Assembly (NCBI GenBank): GCA_016783865.1
Contig: JADHVS010000029.1
Coordinates: 1 to 33,398, forward strand
Length of the DNA stretch: 33,398 bases
From: Bacteroidales bacterium
GTDB taxonomy: Bacteria; Bacteroidota; Bacteroidia; Bacteroidales; SM23-62
Reading direction: 5' to 3'
In this document: in pieces, positions 24,163 through 32,458 of the stretch
Position numbering within the stretch: the stretch's first letter is position 1
How the letters are laid out: every line of letters begins with the position of its first letter
Notes under the pieces: model-generated
What the model saw: only the letters and a program-made list of their open reading frames with translations
Databases searched by the model: none
What the model was told of the DNA's origin: nothing
Program-made: the position numbers and the translations under genes

Positions 24163-24192
24163 AAAGCATGGCCTCGTGTCATGTTTTTTTTT
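24163..24192 (+). terminator. Intrinsic terminator of the fucose operon
   Basis: 10-bp stem with two G-T wobbles (arms 24163-24172 and 24178-24187, loop CTCGT) followed by a nine-T run, 34 bp after the symporter stop. A group II intron 5' sequence starts 3 bp after the T run. Confidence 0.88.
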
Positions 24193-24194
24193 GG

Positions 24195-24250
24195 GTGCGC
24201 CCGGCAGGGGCGCGGATACCTGGAGGTGTAAGTCCTCTATGCATCCGGAA
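24195..24250 (+). mobile_element. Group II intron 5' fragment, class C-like, truncated
   Basis: Starts GTGCGCCCGGCAGGGGCGCG, then TACCTGGAGGTGTAAGTCC and TCTATGCATCCGG, closely matching the first about 55 nt of the intron end at 131-77 on the opposite strand. Past about 24250 the similarity fades (only weak CCGGAAGCA matches) and no reverse transcriptase or domain V is visible before the next gene at 24648. Like the first copy, it lies directly behind an intrinsic terminator. It is a remnant, or an abortive or deleted insertion. Confidence 0.8.
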
Positions 24251-24588
24251 TAAAATATCCGGAAGCAAATCTTTTGTGGGGAATGGGATACCCTTTATAA
24301 TACATTATTATATATATCCAGGAAACTTTACCAGGCAGCACATCAATACAACTATTCACCCTGCCTGATATCTTTACAGCAGGTCGTACAAGCCAGTACA
24401 CCATTTAAAGAAAATACACAACTGTTGCCTCCTCTCTTTTTGCTCACAAATAACCCATCCCGCAAAAAAAATATTCAATATATTTCAAAATAAATATGAT
24501 TTTGAAGAATAAACCATAAATATTAACTTAATAAATTATAAAACAATATATTATGATTAATATATTTTTGCTTTATATTCACTATATG
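24251..24588. other. AT-rich spacer without recognised gene
   Basis: Between the intron fragment and the recombinase promoter region. No ORF with coding character, RNA gene or intron 3' domain is seen. From about 24460 onward the sequence is strongly AT-rich (ATATTCAATATATTTC-like). Confidence 0.5.
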
Positions 24589-24606
24589 TACGTAAATATA
24601 TACGTA
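24589..24606. promoter_or_regulatory. Operator-like dyad: two TACGTA boxes upstream of the recombinase
   Basis: TACGTAAATATATACGTA is an 18-bp near-palindrome made of two palindromic TACGTA boxes at 12-bp spacing, ending 41 bp before the recombinase ATG. A binding site for a dimeric regulator or the recombinase itself is possible. Confidence 0.4.
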
Positions 24607-24647
24607 ATAATTTGGAAGAGTAAATTATTTGTTCTAATATTGCTAAC

Positions 24648-25877
24648 ATGAAAATCCATTTCTACCTCGATCGCAGGAAAGGCAGGGAGGATAATCTGCC
24701 TGTTTTTCTCCAGTACTGGCATGAAGGAGCACTTCTGAGAGTATTTACCGGAGAGCACTGTGATCGAATTAATTGGGATAAAAAGACTGAAAGGGTTAAC
24801 AAAAACGTACCTGGTTCGGCTGAAATTAATGAGCTGCTAACATCAATGGAGGATGAAGTGTTAAGGATAGTAAGGGAGGCGAGGGTAATCAGGGAAACTC
24901 TTACAATACAGGAAATCAGGCAGAAATTAACATTTGTTTCAGGGTCTGAAAAAGATTTTTTTAAGGTATGGGATGAATTCGTTGATTTTGAGGCCAGGGA
25001 TAAGGATTGGACAGATGGGACCGTTAAACGATTGAATGTAGTAAAAAGCCACCTGCTCAAAATGAACAGGTATTACAGGATCAATTTCCAATCGGTCAAT
25101 AAATCGTTTTATAGGAATTTCTTAAAATATCATATTGATTCAGGATATAAGACAACCTATTTAAAGAGAAACCTTGATATCCTGAAATGGTTCTTGAACT
25201 GGGCTTCAGAAAAGGGATATAAGGTCAATATGGAATACAGAAAGATTAAGCCGGCAAAGGAAAAGCTCAGTGCCGGCCATGTAATCCTGGGCCCGGATGA
25301 ACTAACTAAGTTAATTAATTATCAGTCAGATAGTAAACAGTCCATGCTTGTAAAAGATGTGTTTTTATTCGGATGCATGACTGGTTTAGGATACTCTGAG
25401 ATTTCACAGCTAACCGAAAATAACATACAGAATGGCAAGATAATATATACACCTGAAAAGGTATTGAGAAAAGTAGAAGTGCCGATGGTACAGGCTGCCA
25501 GTCAAATAATAAAGAAGTATTCAAAAGGTGATAACAAGTACCTGTTCAGTTTACCGCCAATTCAGTATTACAATCTGCATTTAAAAAGAATAGGGAAGGA
25601 AGCCGGACTGAATGATAAAGTGACGATAAAATATTCCATCGGTGACAGGATAAAAGAAAAAAGCTTCAGGAAATGGGAATTGCTTAGTTCAAAGGTAGCC
25701 AGGAAAACTTTCATAAACATGGGTGTTGTGAAAGGTATCGGTCTGGAAGTGATGTCGGAACTGTCAGGTTATCTGCCCGGAACTATCTGGTCCTTTTACA
25801 GGGTAAAGGATAAATTATTCAAAAATGAAATAAATAAACTCAATGAAATATACAATACAGGTCATACCCACATATAA
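24648..25877 (+). CDS. Tyrosine recombinase-like protein with degenerate catalytic residues
   Basis: 409-aa protein of the Bacteroidota integrase architecture: an N-terminal arm-type domain (about 1-95, MKIHFYLDRRKGREDNLPVF), a SAM-like core-binding domain (about 103-200, FFKVWDEFVDFEARDKDWTD) and a catalytic domain (about 212-400). The expected first Arg in TGLRYSE is Gly248 (FGCMTGLGYSEIS). The HxxR motif is K349-V-A-R352, keeping only the Arg. The GH motif is G374-Y375. The nucleophile Y384 (WSFYRV) is retained with the usual 9-residue spacing. Such losses would be expected to cripple strand exchange. A 98-aa gene follows by 15 bp. It may be a DNA-binding or structural protein rather than an active integrase. 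Confidence 0.85.
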   Translation: MKIHFYLDRRKGREDNLPVFLQYWHEGALLRVFTGEHCDRINWDKKTERVNKNVPGSAEINELLTSMEDEVLRIVREARVIRETLTIQEIRQKLTFVSGSEKDFFKVWDEFVDFEARDKDWTDGTVKRLNVVKSHLLKMNRYYRINFQSVNKSFYRNFLKYHIDSGYKTTYLKRNLDILKWFLNWASEKGYKVNMEYRKIKPAKEKLSAGHVILGPDELTKLINYQSDSKQSMLVKDVFLFGCMTGLGYSEISQLTENNIQNGKIIYTPEKVLRKVEVPMVQAASQIIKKYSKGDNKYLFSLPPIQYYNLHLKRIGKEAGLNDKVTIKYSIGDRIKEKSFRKWELLSSKVARKTFINMGVVKGIGLEVMSELSGYLPGTIWSFYRVKDKLFKNEINKLNEIYNTGHTHI

Positions 25878-25892
25878 TAATAATATTCAATC

Positions 25893-26189
25893 ATGGGAAA
25901 TCAAGACAAAGAGCTCGAACTTCATTCCAGGATTTCTGAACAGATTTATCAAACGATCGACAACATTTCCGGGGAGGTTGATGAAGGAACCATTTCATCC
26001 AGGGCAGCAAAGCGGATAATTAAAATTGTAAGGGACTTCAATTTTAACAGGGAATTCCTCCTGGAAAGACACAAATCAGAACTGATCTCGCTGGATGAAT
26101 TTCACAAACTGGAGGTCAGGGAAGGACAGAAGTGTATCGATAAGATCAACCGGATAATGTCCGAATCTGCTGTGTTAGTTGCTGTTTAA
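25893..26189 (+). CDS. Small helical protein, partner of the recombinase-like gene
   Basis: 98-aa charged, mostly helical protein (MGNQDKELELHSRISEQIYQ; FNFNREFLLERHKSELISLD) with no signal peptide or membrane segment. It starts 15 bp after the recombinase-like gene and is surely co-transcribed. I do not recognise the family; a DNA-binding or regulatory accessory role is only a guess from position. Confidence 0.7.
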   Translation: MGNQDKELELHSRISEQIYQTIDNISGEVDEGTISSRAAKRIIKIVRDFNFNREFLLERHKSELISLDEFHKLEVREGQKCIDKINRIMSESAVLVAV

Positions 26190-26293
26190 CTGGATCGTTT
26201 CAGAACCTGTGGCAGTGAACCATATTATTGATTTGCAATTAGAGATTGTTTTGTAATATTCATAAGTTTGTGTAAATCAATTTTGTGATTGTT

Positions 26294-26702
26294 ATGGGAC
26301 TAAGAAAAATTTTCATGATTACATCCATGATTGTTGCCTTATTTATTTCCTGTGATAAGGAAGAAGACAACGACAAGCCCAAAGATCCTGATACAGCTGA
26401 AGTTGTAAGTGTTGACAGGTTCGGTTATGCAGCCGGCAACCTTATGAAAAGAAGTGCTGACGCTTCTTTACCAACCGAAAATGATCCAATAGATTTTGAT
26501 GTTACTCCGTTTATTACAAAGGGTCTGGGTCCTGAGGGTGAATTTGTTGAATCCTGCGAGCGCATTCCCCGTCCCCAGCAATCGGGGCGAGGAGAGTCAA
26601 TACTATAATTTTGATGTTCAACCATTGATCCCTGCACCACTATATAATCTACAAAAACTGTTATTGGGGGGGAGTATTTTTTGCCAGGTTACTAAACAAT
26701 AG
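26294..26702 (+). pseudogene. Frameshifted, truncated lipoprotein gene
   Basis: The first frame (26294-26608) encodes a lipoprotein signal (MGLRKIFMITSMIVALFISC, then DKEEDND) and DPIDFDVTPFITKGLGPEGE. After about 26560 the continuation lies in the +1 frame: NPASAFPVPSNRGEESQYYN then FDVQPLIPAPLY, ending TAG at about 26702. NFDVQxxxPAPLY is typical of the continuation of such Bacteroidota lipoproteins, so a single indel near 26550-26570 plus a 3' truncation after PLY explains both ORFs. Confidence 0.7.
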
Positions 26703-26874
26703 AAAACTAACTTCTTCAAAGCGTGGGGCAGAAAAACTGAAATCCTGATTATTCTTGAAATCCAGTATGTTTCCGAATTAATGTGCACATTATTTGCATG
26801 CAAATTCATATTAGCTGCATAAACGAGGTTTAACTTAATATTTTAGTGGATGGTGGAACAGATGCGACAGAACC

Positions 26875-27615
26875 CTATATTCTTATACCCAGAACTGTTA
26901 CATCATCAACCTGGTACAAATCTCCTTTCCACTCATCAAATGTATGGGATAGCAATTCTTCCTGTTCTCTGGATGATCTATTATGGATTTCTATTAATAG
27001 TTCACCAAATGCACTGTGATTGAATTTTTTGTCTTCTTTCCCACCAAACTGATCAACATATCCATCGGTAAAAAGGTACAGCATATCACCAGGCTCAAGT
27101 GATAATTCCTGCCTGGTAAAATCTTCCATTATCCCATGGTAGGAAATTGGCATTCTGTCTCCTTTTATCCTTAATAGTTCATTCCCTCTAACTAAGTTAA
27201 GACAACTATTCGCACCGGAAAACATTAAACTTTTATTTTCAATATCCAATAAAATAACAGACCCATCCATACCATCATTTACTTCTTCAATTATTCCTTT
27301 TTGTCCAAGTGATTCAATGATCTTTTCACGTAAATGATTTAATATTTGATCGGCCCGGATTATTTGTTTACATCTGACTATCTCGTTTAATAGGGTAATC
27401 CCTATCATACTCATCATAGCGCCGGGGACTCCATGTCCTGTGCAATCCATCACAGCTGCAATGAGGCTATCATCAGTAATATGAAACCAATAAAAATCCC
27501 CGCTTACAATATCTTTGGGTCTGAAAAAAATAAAATATTCAGGAATTATTTTTGAAATAAATGAATTTAAGTGGATGATTGTATTTTGATGAAGAATATG
27601 AACTAGAGAGAATTA
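26875..27615 (-). pseudogene. 5'-truncated SpoIIE/RsbU-type PP2C phosphatase domain
   Basis: The frame is open from 27615 without an ATG. Upstream of Met 27453 it continues KIIPEYFIFFRPKDIVSGDF and YWFHITDDSLIAAV before MDCTGHGVPGAMMSMIG, the metal-binding Asp/Gly motif of SpoIIE phosphatases. Later blocks DGMDGSVILLDI, GDMLYLFTDGYVDQFGG and DDVTVLGIRI complete the domain. Full-length relatives carry TPR, PAS or membrane sensor regions ahead of this, which are missing. The loss occurs at about 27615, exactly where Fn3-like coding on the other strand begins. The 192-aa form from 27453 would lack the first motif. Confidence 0.8.
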
Positions 27616-28280
27616 TTAAAATTCAAACTGGAACAATAACTAACATAACCACAATTTCTTGCACTGTCCAGGGAACAATTCTTGATATAGGAGACAGAGG
27701 AATTTATCAACATGGTCATTGCTGGTCCACTACTTGGAATCCGACAACAAACAATGAGATAACTAATTTAGGATCAAGAAATTCAGTAGGCACTTTTAGT
27801 AGTAATTTGACCGGCTTATCTCCAAATACTAAATGCTCTGTAAGAGCTTACGCTGTCGATAATGCTTTTACTGCTTACGGTAACCAAAAAAACTTTACAA
27901 CTGATAGTGTCGTTATACCTACTGTTACTACCTCAGCTGTTACCACCATTACTAATAATTCAGCCTCTTCAGGAGGAAATGTGATCACTACTGGAGGTGG
28001 AACTATCACTGCACGAGGAGTTTGTTGGAGCACTTCTCAAAATCCAACAGAATTAAATTCTAACACTGTCGATGGAAGTGGAACCGGCAGTTTTACAAGT
28101 TCGATAACCGGTTTGTCGGGTGGAACAATATATTATGTATGAGCCTATGCAACAAATAGTGTGGGAACTGCTTATGGTAATGAGGTAAACTTTACAACCA
28201 CACAGACTATTATTTTTCCTACGGTAACAACTAGTTCTGCATCTGATATTATTGAAATATCTTTTACAACGGGAGTGTAA
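27579..28280 (+). pseudogene. Fn3-like repeat surface protein, nonsense-mutated and truncated
   Basis: Contains tandem Fn3-like repeats of Bacteroidota surface proteins: an imperfect first one (GTITNITTISCTVQGTI, HGHCWSTTWNPTT) and a canonical second (SASSGGNVITTGG, ARGVCWSTSQNPTELN, DGSGTGSFTSSITGLS, GTIYYV). At 28141-28143 TGA interrupts YYV-stop-AYATNSVGTAYGNEVNFTT, where the repeat consensus is YYVRAYATN, so one CGA to TGA change made the stop. The frame continues to a second stop at about 28280. No proper start or signal peptide; the longest ORF begins with a TTG at 27579. Confidence 0.8.
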
Positions 28281-28612
28281 CTTTGAGGAATCAGACAATA
28301 ATTGAACTTCCAAATCAGGTAGATCAACAGAAGCAACGTATTCAAAAACTTCAGGATATGCTGGTCGATAATAAAATTGACCATGATGATTATAATAAAA
28401 TGAAATCCCGTTTTGAGGGTATAAAAGAACAACTTCTTCTAAAACTTCGACAAATTAAATCAGTGAGAAGCAACTTTGAAAAATATCTTCAGTCTGGAAT
28501 CAATCTTTTTGGGAACCTCGAAAAGTATTATCACACCTCGGATGTCGAGATAAAACAGCAATTAATTGGTTCGATCTTTCCTTTCTTGAATGTAAAGAAA
28601 GAAAGTGGTTGA
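28262..28612 (+). pseudogene. C-terminal fragment of a large serine recombinase
   Basis: The open part reads QQKQRIQKLQDMLVDNKIDH, DDYNKMKSRFEGIKEQLL, NLFGNLEKYYHTSDVEIKQQ and LIGSIFPFL, the coiled-coil and terminal region following the zinc ribbon in large serine recombinases. The catalytic resolvase domain and zinc-ribbon are absent and the only start is a TTG at 28283. The fragment follows the Fn3-like pseudogene without spacer, so it marks a past insertion and deletion of an integrative element. Confidence 0.75.
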
Positions 28613-28705
28613 ATAATTTATGCAAAAATATTTTATTCGGGAAAGCTGGTTCACTGCACACTGGAATGGATGGTTTATTCATACTGGATTTTGCAATACA
28701 CTTAC

Positions 28706-30643
28706 TTATTCTTCGAAGCGCAGTCGTACATTTTCCAGGCTTTCACTTGAGCCAACCAATGTTACAATATCATTCTTCCTTAACCTGGTATAACCATGGG
28801 AGATTATCATCTGACCACCACGGGTTACTGAAAGTACGATAATATCATGAGGCATACGCAAATTCCTTAAAGCCATTCCATGCAAGTTGGGATTTCGAAC
28901 TTCCAGCATAATAGTATCCTGGTTTTCTTCCATACCCAGTAATAATGATGTAGCATGAGGCGAACGCACAAAATGGTCCAGTAAGCTGACAATGGCTGTC
29001 GAAGGTTCAACTATCAATGCTCCAAGTTCGTGAAAACGATCAAAATTTTTCCGGTCATGTAATCTAACTATAATATCTTTTGTTCCAAAATTTTCAAAAG
29101 CCTGTTCGCAAATCTGGTAATTTTCTTTGTCGGATAGCATTGTTACAATAGTCTCTGCCTTAGAGGCATCAAGTTCTTCCATAGACTCCATGGAAAGACT
29201 GGAAATCTGGTGGATGTTTATACCGGAGGTTTTCCAATCACCAATATCGGATTTTAGTGTCACAATTTTTACATTCCAGTTATGTTCCTGTAATTGACGG
29301 GCCAAGGCCAGTGACTGGCTTTCAAGACCAAATATTAATGCGCTGTGCATAATTCCCAATTCAGGCGTGATTGCGCGTACATGCCCTTCACCGGCATAGT
29401 TTATTGACCATTTAAATAATGGGGGACCAACAAGCTGGTTCAGTACAATTACAGCAATCATAACAGTTGCAAACTCCGTTCCCCATCCGGCAAACTCTCC
29501 AGCTACAGCAGCAGTAAGGCCAAGGCTAACACCAGCCTGGGTTACATAGGGCATCCACGCAATCCTGTTGAAACGAGCAGGATCTCCACCCAGGGAACCT
29601 CCCACAAAGCCAGCTATCACCAGGGCTGCCAGTCGAATCACAAATAAGGCTAAGGCAATTGCCCAAACCGTGGACAGAACCCCTAATGAGATTGATGCAC
29701 CGATAAGGGTAAAAAATATAACATACACAGCAGTTCTTGAATCATGCAATATTTTAAGAAACTCAATCCGGTGTTTGCTATAGTTTGTTATAATAAAGCT
29801 TCCGATTATGCAAATAATCATTGGTTCTATATAGATCTTTAAATTTAAATACAGAAAGCTCCATTCACGAATAAAGTGAGATAGAGAAAATATGCCATAT
29901 CCAGCAAGCAGGATCAATAATGCTTTTACAATTGTTCCCGTCTGTAGAAAAATAATGAAACCGAGGATTTTTGACAGAGCATATCCAATTATAAATGCAA
30001 TTAACAGATCAAATAATAGCAGAATTATAGAGATCAGGTTAATACTTGTGCCCGAAATAAGGGTTTCTCCAATGGTAATGTTTATAGTTAATAAAATGAT
30101 AACCAGGAAGTCAGTCAACATAGTAACTCCGATTGCCGTCTGGGTAAACGGACCTTTTGCCCGTATTTCATGTATAACGGCTATTGTAGATGCCGGAGAT
30201 AGTGCAACAAAAATGGTCCCGGCCAGCAGAGATACGGCAATCTTTGATTCCATATTCATTTTCTGCATAAAAGGAATGTATTCTGCAATCAGAAATAAAG
30301 CCAGACTGCCCAATATGAAGGTGATACTCAATTGAGCGAAGGTCATTGCGATAATGCTCCTGAAACGGCTTCTCAGTTCCCGCAGATAGAGTTCTGCCCC
30401 CACAATGAAAGCAATGAATGCCAGGGCAATATCATTCACAAAGTCAAGATCAGCTATAGCTTCCAGCGGGATCAGATCCAGAACGTATGGTCCGGCAATA
30501 ATTCCCATGACTAGAAAGCCCGTGATAAGAGGAAGCCTTGCCCTTAGGAAAAATCTGGATATTTGATTTGAAGCAACCGCAATTATTATAAAACCGGCTA
30601 AATAGATCAGAATTTGTAAATAATTCTCCATTATAAAATACAA
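28706..30643 (-). CDS. CPA2-family cation/proton antiporter with TrkA domains (KefB-like)
   Basis: 645-aa (641 from the inner ATG at 30631) membrane antiporter. The N-terminal about 410 residues form 12-13 helices with the typical blocks FLVMGIIAGPYVL, AFIAFIVGAEL, SPASTIAVIHEIRAKGPFTQ and PYVTQAGVSLGLTAAVAGEF. A TrkA-N-like cytosolic domain follows at about 433-550 and a TrkA-C domain at about 560-640 (GMALRNLRMPHDIIVLSV, LRKNDIVTLVGSSESL). In the TrkA-N domain the usual GxGxxG is replaced by GLESQS (439-444), so NAD binding is doubtful. It probably moves K+ or Na+ for H+; specificity is unknown. It is the only clearly intact gene in a stretch of fragments. Confidence 0.9.
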   Translation of the reverse strand: MYFIMENYLQILIYLAGFIIIAVASNQISRFFLRARLPLITGFLVMGIIAGPYVLDLIPLEAIADLDFVNDIALAFIAFIVGAELYLRELRSRFRSIIAMTFAQLSITFILGSLALFLIAEYIPFMQKMNMESKIAVSLLAGTIFVALSPASTIAVIHEIRAKGPFTQTAIGVTMLTDFLVIILLTINITIGETLISGTSINLISIILLLFDLLIAFIIGYALSKILGFIIFLQTGTIVKALLILLAGYGIFSLSHFIREWSFLYLNLKIYIEPMIICIIGSFIITNYSKHRIEFLKILHDSRTAVYVIFFTLIGASISLGVLSTVWAIALALFVIRLAALVIAGFVGGSLGGDPARFNRIAWMPYVTQAGVSLGLTAAVAGEFAGWGTEFATVMIAVIVLNQLVGPPLFKWSINYAGEGHVRAITPELGIMHSALIFGLESQSLALARQLQEHNWNVKIVTLKSDIGDWKTSGINIHQISSLSMESMEELDASKAETIVTMLSDKENYQICEQAFENFGTKDIIVRLHDRKNFDRFHELGALIVEPSTAIVSLLDHFVRSPHATSLLLGMEENQDTIMLEVRNPNLHGMALRNLRMPHDIIVLSVTRGGQMIISHGYTRLRKNDIVTLVGSSESLENVRLRFEE

Positions 30644-30919
30644 CCCTTTAATGTATGAAGTTCAATATAAAACTTTTTAAAAGATTAATTAGAATTAGAA
30701 ACAGAAAACATGTTCAAATGTTCTCAAACCTGACCAAAAATGTCCCTTTATTTGAAATGACCTCGTTCCTAAAAACCGGACATTTTGAATTGATAACCAA
30801 CTGATAATTTAACAGAATTGTCATAAACCTAAGTTTGTAAAGGATATAAATAAGTTCATTATCAAGAATATTGCGCAACCATTTTTAATTGGATTTCATC
30901 GTATTATAGATTATGTTAC
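30644..30919. other. Divergent spacer with 9-bp inverted repeat
   Basis: Arms 30737-30745 (AAAATGTCC) and 30778-30786 (GGACATTTT) are perfect inverse complements, 32 bp apart, between the antiporter start and the lipoprotein fragment. Otherwise AT-rich, with no gene seen. Confidence 0.45.
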
Positions 30920-30937
30920 TTGCCAAAACAAAGAATT

Positions 30938-31473
30938 ATGAAAACAAAAGTAGTTTTCACAATACTTTCAATGATTTTATTATTCCCGAACTGTGAGAAA
31001 AATTATTATTATGAAACCGATCCACGTTTCTTTAATGATGCAATGCACGGTAATATTGTCGGGAAGGTAATCCAAACTACCAGTAACACAGATTTACATC
31101 ATCATAATGATAATAATAATCAACTAAGAATAAAAAAAAGTGGTCCTAAGAATGGGTAGTACTTTCCTATGATGCTGGCACCTACCTGGGAAAGTTAAGC
31201 TTCAAGGATGCCAACGACAGCAACAATAATTATAAACTTACTGGAGGAAATACTTACTCGCTTATGGCAGGGGGATTTGTAGGAGTGGAGTTTTTCTTTG
31301 CCCCACGCATGGCCCTGGCAGGTGAATTTGGATATGATCTCCTGTTTTACACTCAGGGGGACAGAAAGTATGTCCCTGAGACAGGAACTGAAAACATAAC
31401 GGATTACGGAAGTACCGGTGTAGAGTTGGCTCCCACCGCAAGCGGCAACCTCCAACTACTGTTTTATTTTTAA
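30938..31473 (+). pseudogene. Broken lipoprotein / outer-membrane protein gene
   Basis: The first frame (ATG 30938 to TAG 31157-31159) gives a lipoprotein signal (MKTKVVFTILSMILLFPNC) and MHGNIVGKVIQTTSNTD, then low-complexity DLHHHNDNNN. After the stop a second frame runs from about 31160 to TAA at 31473: VVLSYDAGTYLGKLSFKDAN, GGNTYSLMAGGFVGVEFFFA, ALAGEFGYDLLFYTQGD and LQLLFYF, the C-terminal strands of an outer-membrane barrel. A 70-aa ATG ORF (31264-31473) covers only part of this. I read it as one damaged gene or two remnants. Confidence 0.55.
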
Positions 31474-31490
31474 AACCTATTCAATTTAGG

Positions 31491-31515
31491 CCCGGCATTC
31501 TCCCGGGACTTTTTT
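31491..31515 (+). terminator. Intrinsic terminator after the barrel fragment
   Basis: CCCGG (31491-31495) pairs with CCGGG (31503-31507), followed by ACTTTTTT. Short but GC-only stem, 18 bp after the stop at 31473. Confidence 0.65.
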
Positions 31516-31831
31516 GTATCTGAATCATATTGTTTGACTTCAGCAAAGTCCGGATTTTCGGGAGCATAAAATTAAGGTATCAAAAACGTCCGATTATTTC
31601 CCCAAACAATTCTCCCCCAAATAATTCAAAATGCGAACCTCCCCTGTTGAAGGCAACAAACAATCGGACCTTTTTTACAACATATATCTTTTCCTAGGCT
31701 GATTTATTTTTAAGTAAAGCTTCATGAACACCTAGTCTGAGGACATAAGCATCAAAAAATCAATAAAATACGATTCTTTTTGCTGTAAAATCAAAGTCAA
31801 AAGCCTTGATATAGATGGGAGAAAATAATAT
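31516..31831. other. Spacer with a distant inverted repeat, no gene
   Basis: Holds perfect arms GTCCGATT (31588-31595) and AATCGGAC (31662-31669), the latter followed by a six-T run. The 66-nt loop makes a terminator uncertain. No ORF of coding character is seen. Confidence 0.4.
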
Positions 31832-32446
31832 TTAGAAATAAAACCGGAATTTGAGTCCTGCTAAAGATTTGAAGTTTTTATAAGTGGATTCCTCTACAAC
31901 ATTATCGGCGATATTGAAATCGTACTGCCTTAATTCGGTCAGGTATAAGAGTTTAAAATCAGCACCAATACATAAGTGAGATGATATTAAATAATCTATT
32001 CCAATAACCGGTCCGAAACTGAAAGCTTTAGTGGCAGTTTCTCCAGATGTATGATTATCACTTTTATTTGTATACCGTAAATGATTAAATCTTACGCCAT
32101 AAATAAAGATTATAGAGTTTCGAGGCACCATTCCGTATCCACCAATACCCACATTCAGTTGTTTTTTCTTATTCTCAACTTTATCATAATCATCATAAAA
32201 ATTTGTGATCTCAAAACTTATTTCCGGTTCTATTCTAATTTTACTCTGGATGTTATATGAAAAAATAAATTGAGTGGAGACAGGAAAGAAATAGTAATTA
32301 TCAGAAACATTCCTCTCAAAATTCAGGCCTATACCGAATTTTCCTATTTCCGGTGTTTTTGAGGTTTCTGTCTCCTGACCGAAGAGACAATATGTACTAA
32401 CGAGAACAGTCAGCATTGTAATGATTACACGATTTAGTTTTTTCAT
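31832..32446 (-). CDS. Outer-membrane beta-barrel protein, hypothetical
   Basis: 204-aa exported protein with a signal peptide (MKKLNRVIITMLTVLVSTYC, cleaved near LFGQ) and alternating strands (GKFGIGLNFERNVS, IRIEPEISFEITNFYDDYD, QLNVGIGGYGMVP, CIGADFKLLYLTEL), ending FKSLAGLKFRFYF with the terminal aromatic of outer-membrane barrels. It starts 12 bp after the kelch-type reading frame on the same strand. Function is unknown. Confidence 0.72.
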   Translation of the reverse strand: MKKLNRVIITMLTVLVSTYCLFGQETETSKTPEIGKFGIGLNFERNVSDNYYFFPVSTQFIFSYNIQSKIRIEPEISFEITNFYDDYDKVENKKKQLNVGIGGYGMVPRNSIIFIYGVRFNHLRYTNKSDNHTSGETATKAFSFGPVIGIDYLISSHLCIGADFKLLYLTELRQYDFNIADNVVEESTYKNFKSLAGLKFRFYF

Positions 32447-32458
32447 GATTTATAGATA

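Noticed and set aside
27579..28142. Functional 187-aa Fn3-like protein
   Set aside because: TTG start, no signal peptide, and premature TGA inside a conserved repeat position; treated as pseudogene.
24648..28612. A complete integrative element bounded by the recombinase and serine-recombinase fragment
   Set aside because: No attachment-site repeats, conjugation or relaxase genes are visible, and the tyrosine recombinase appears inactive.
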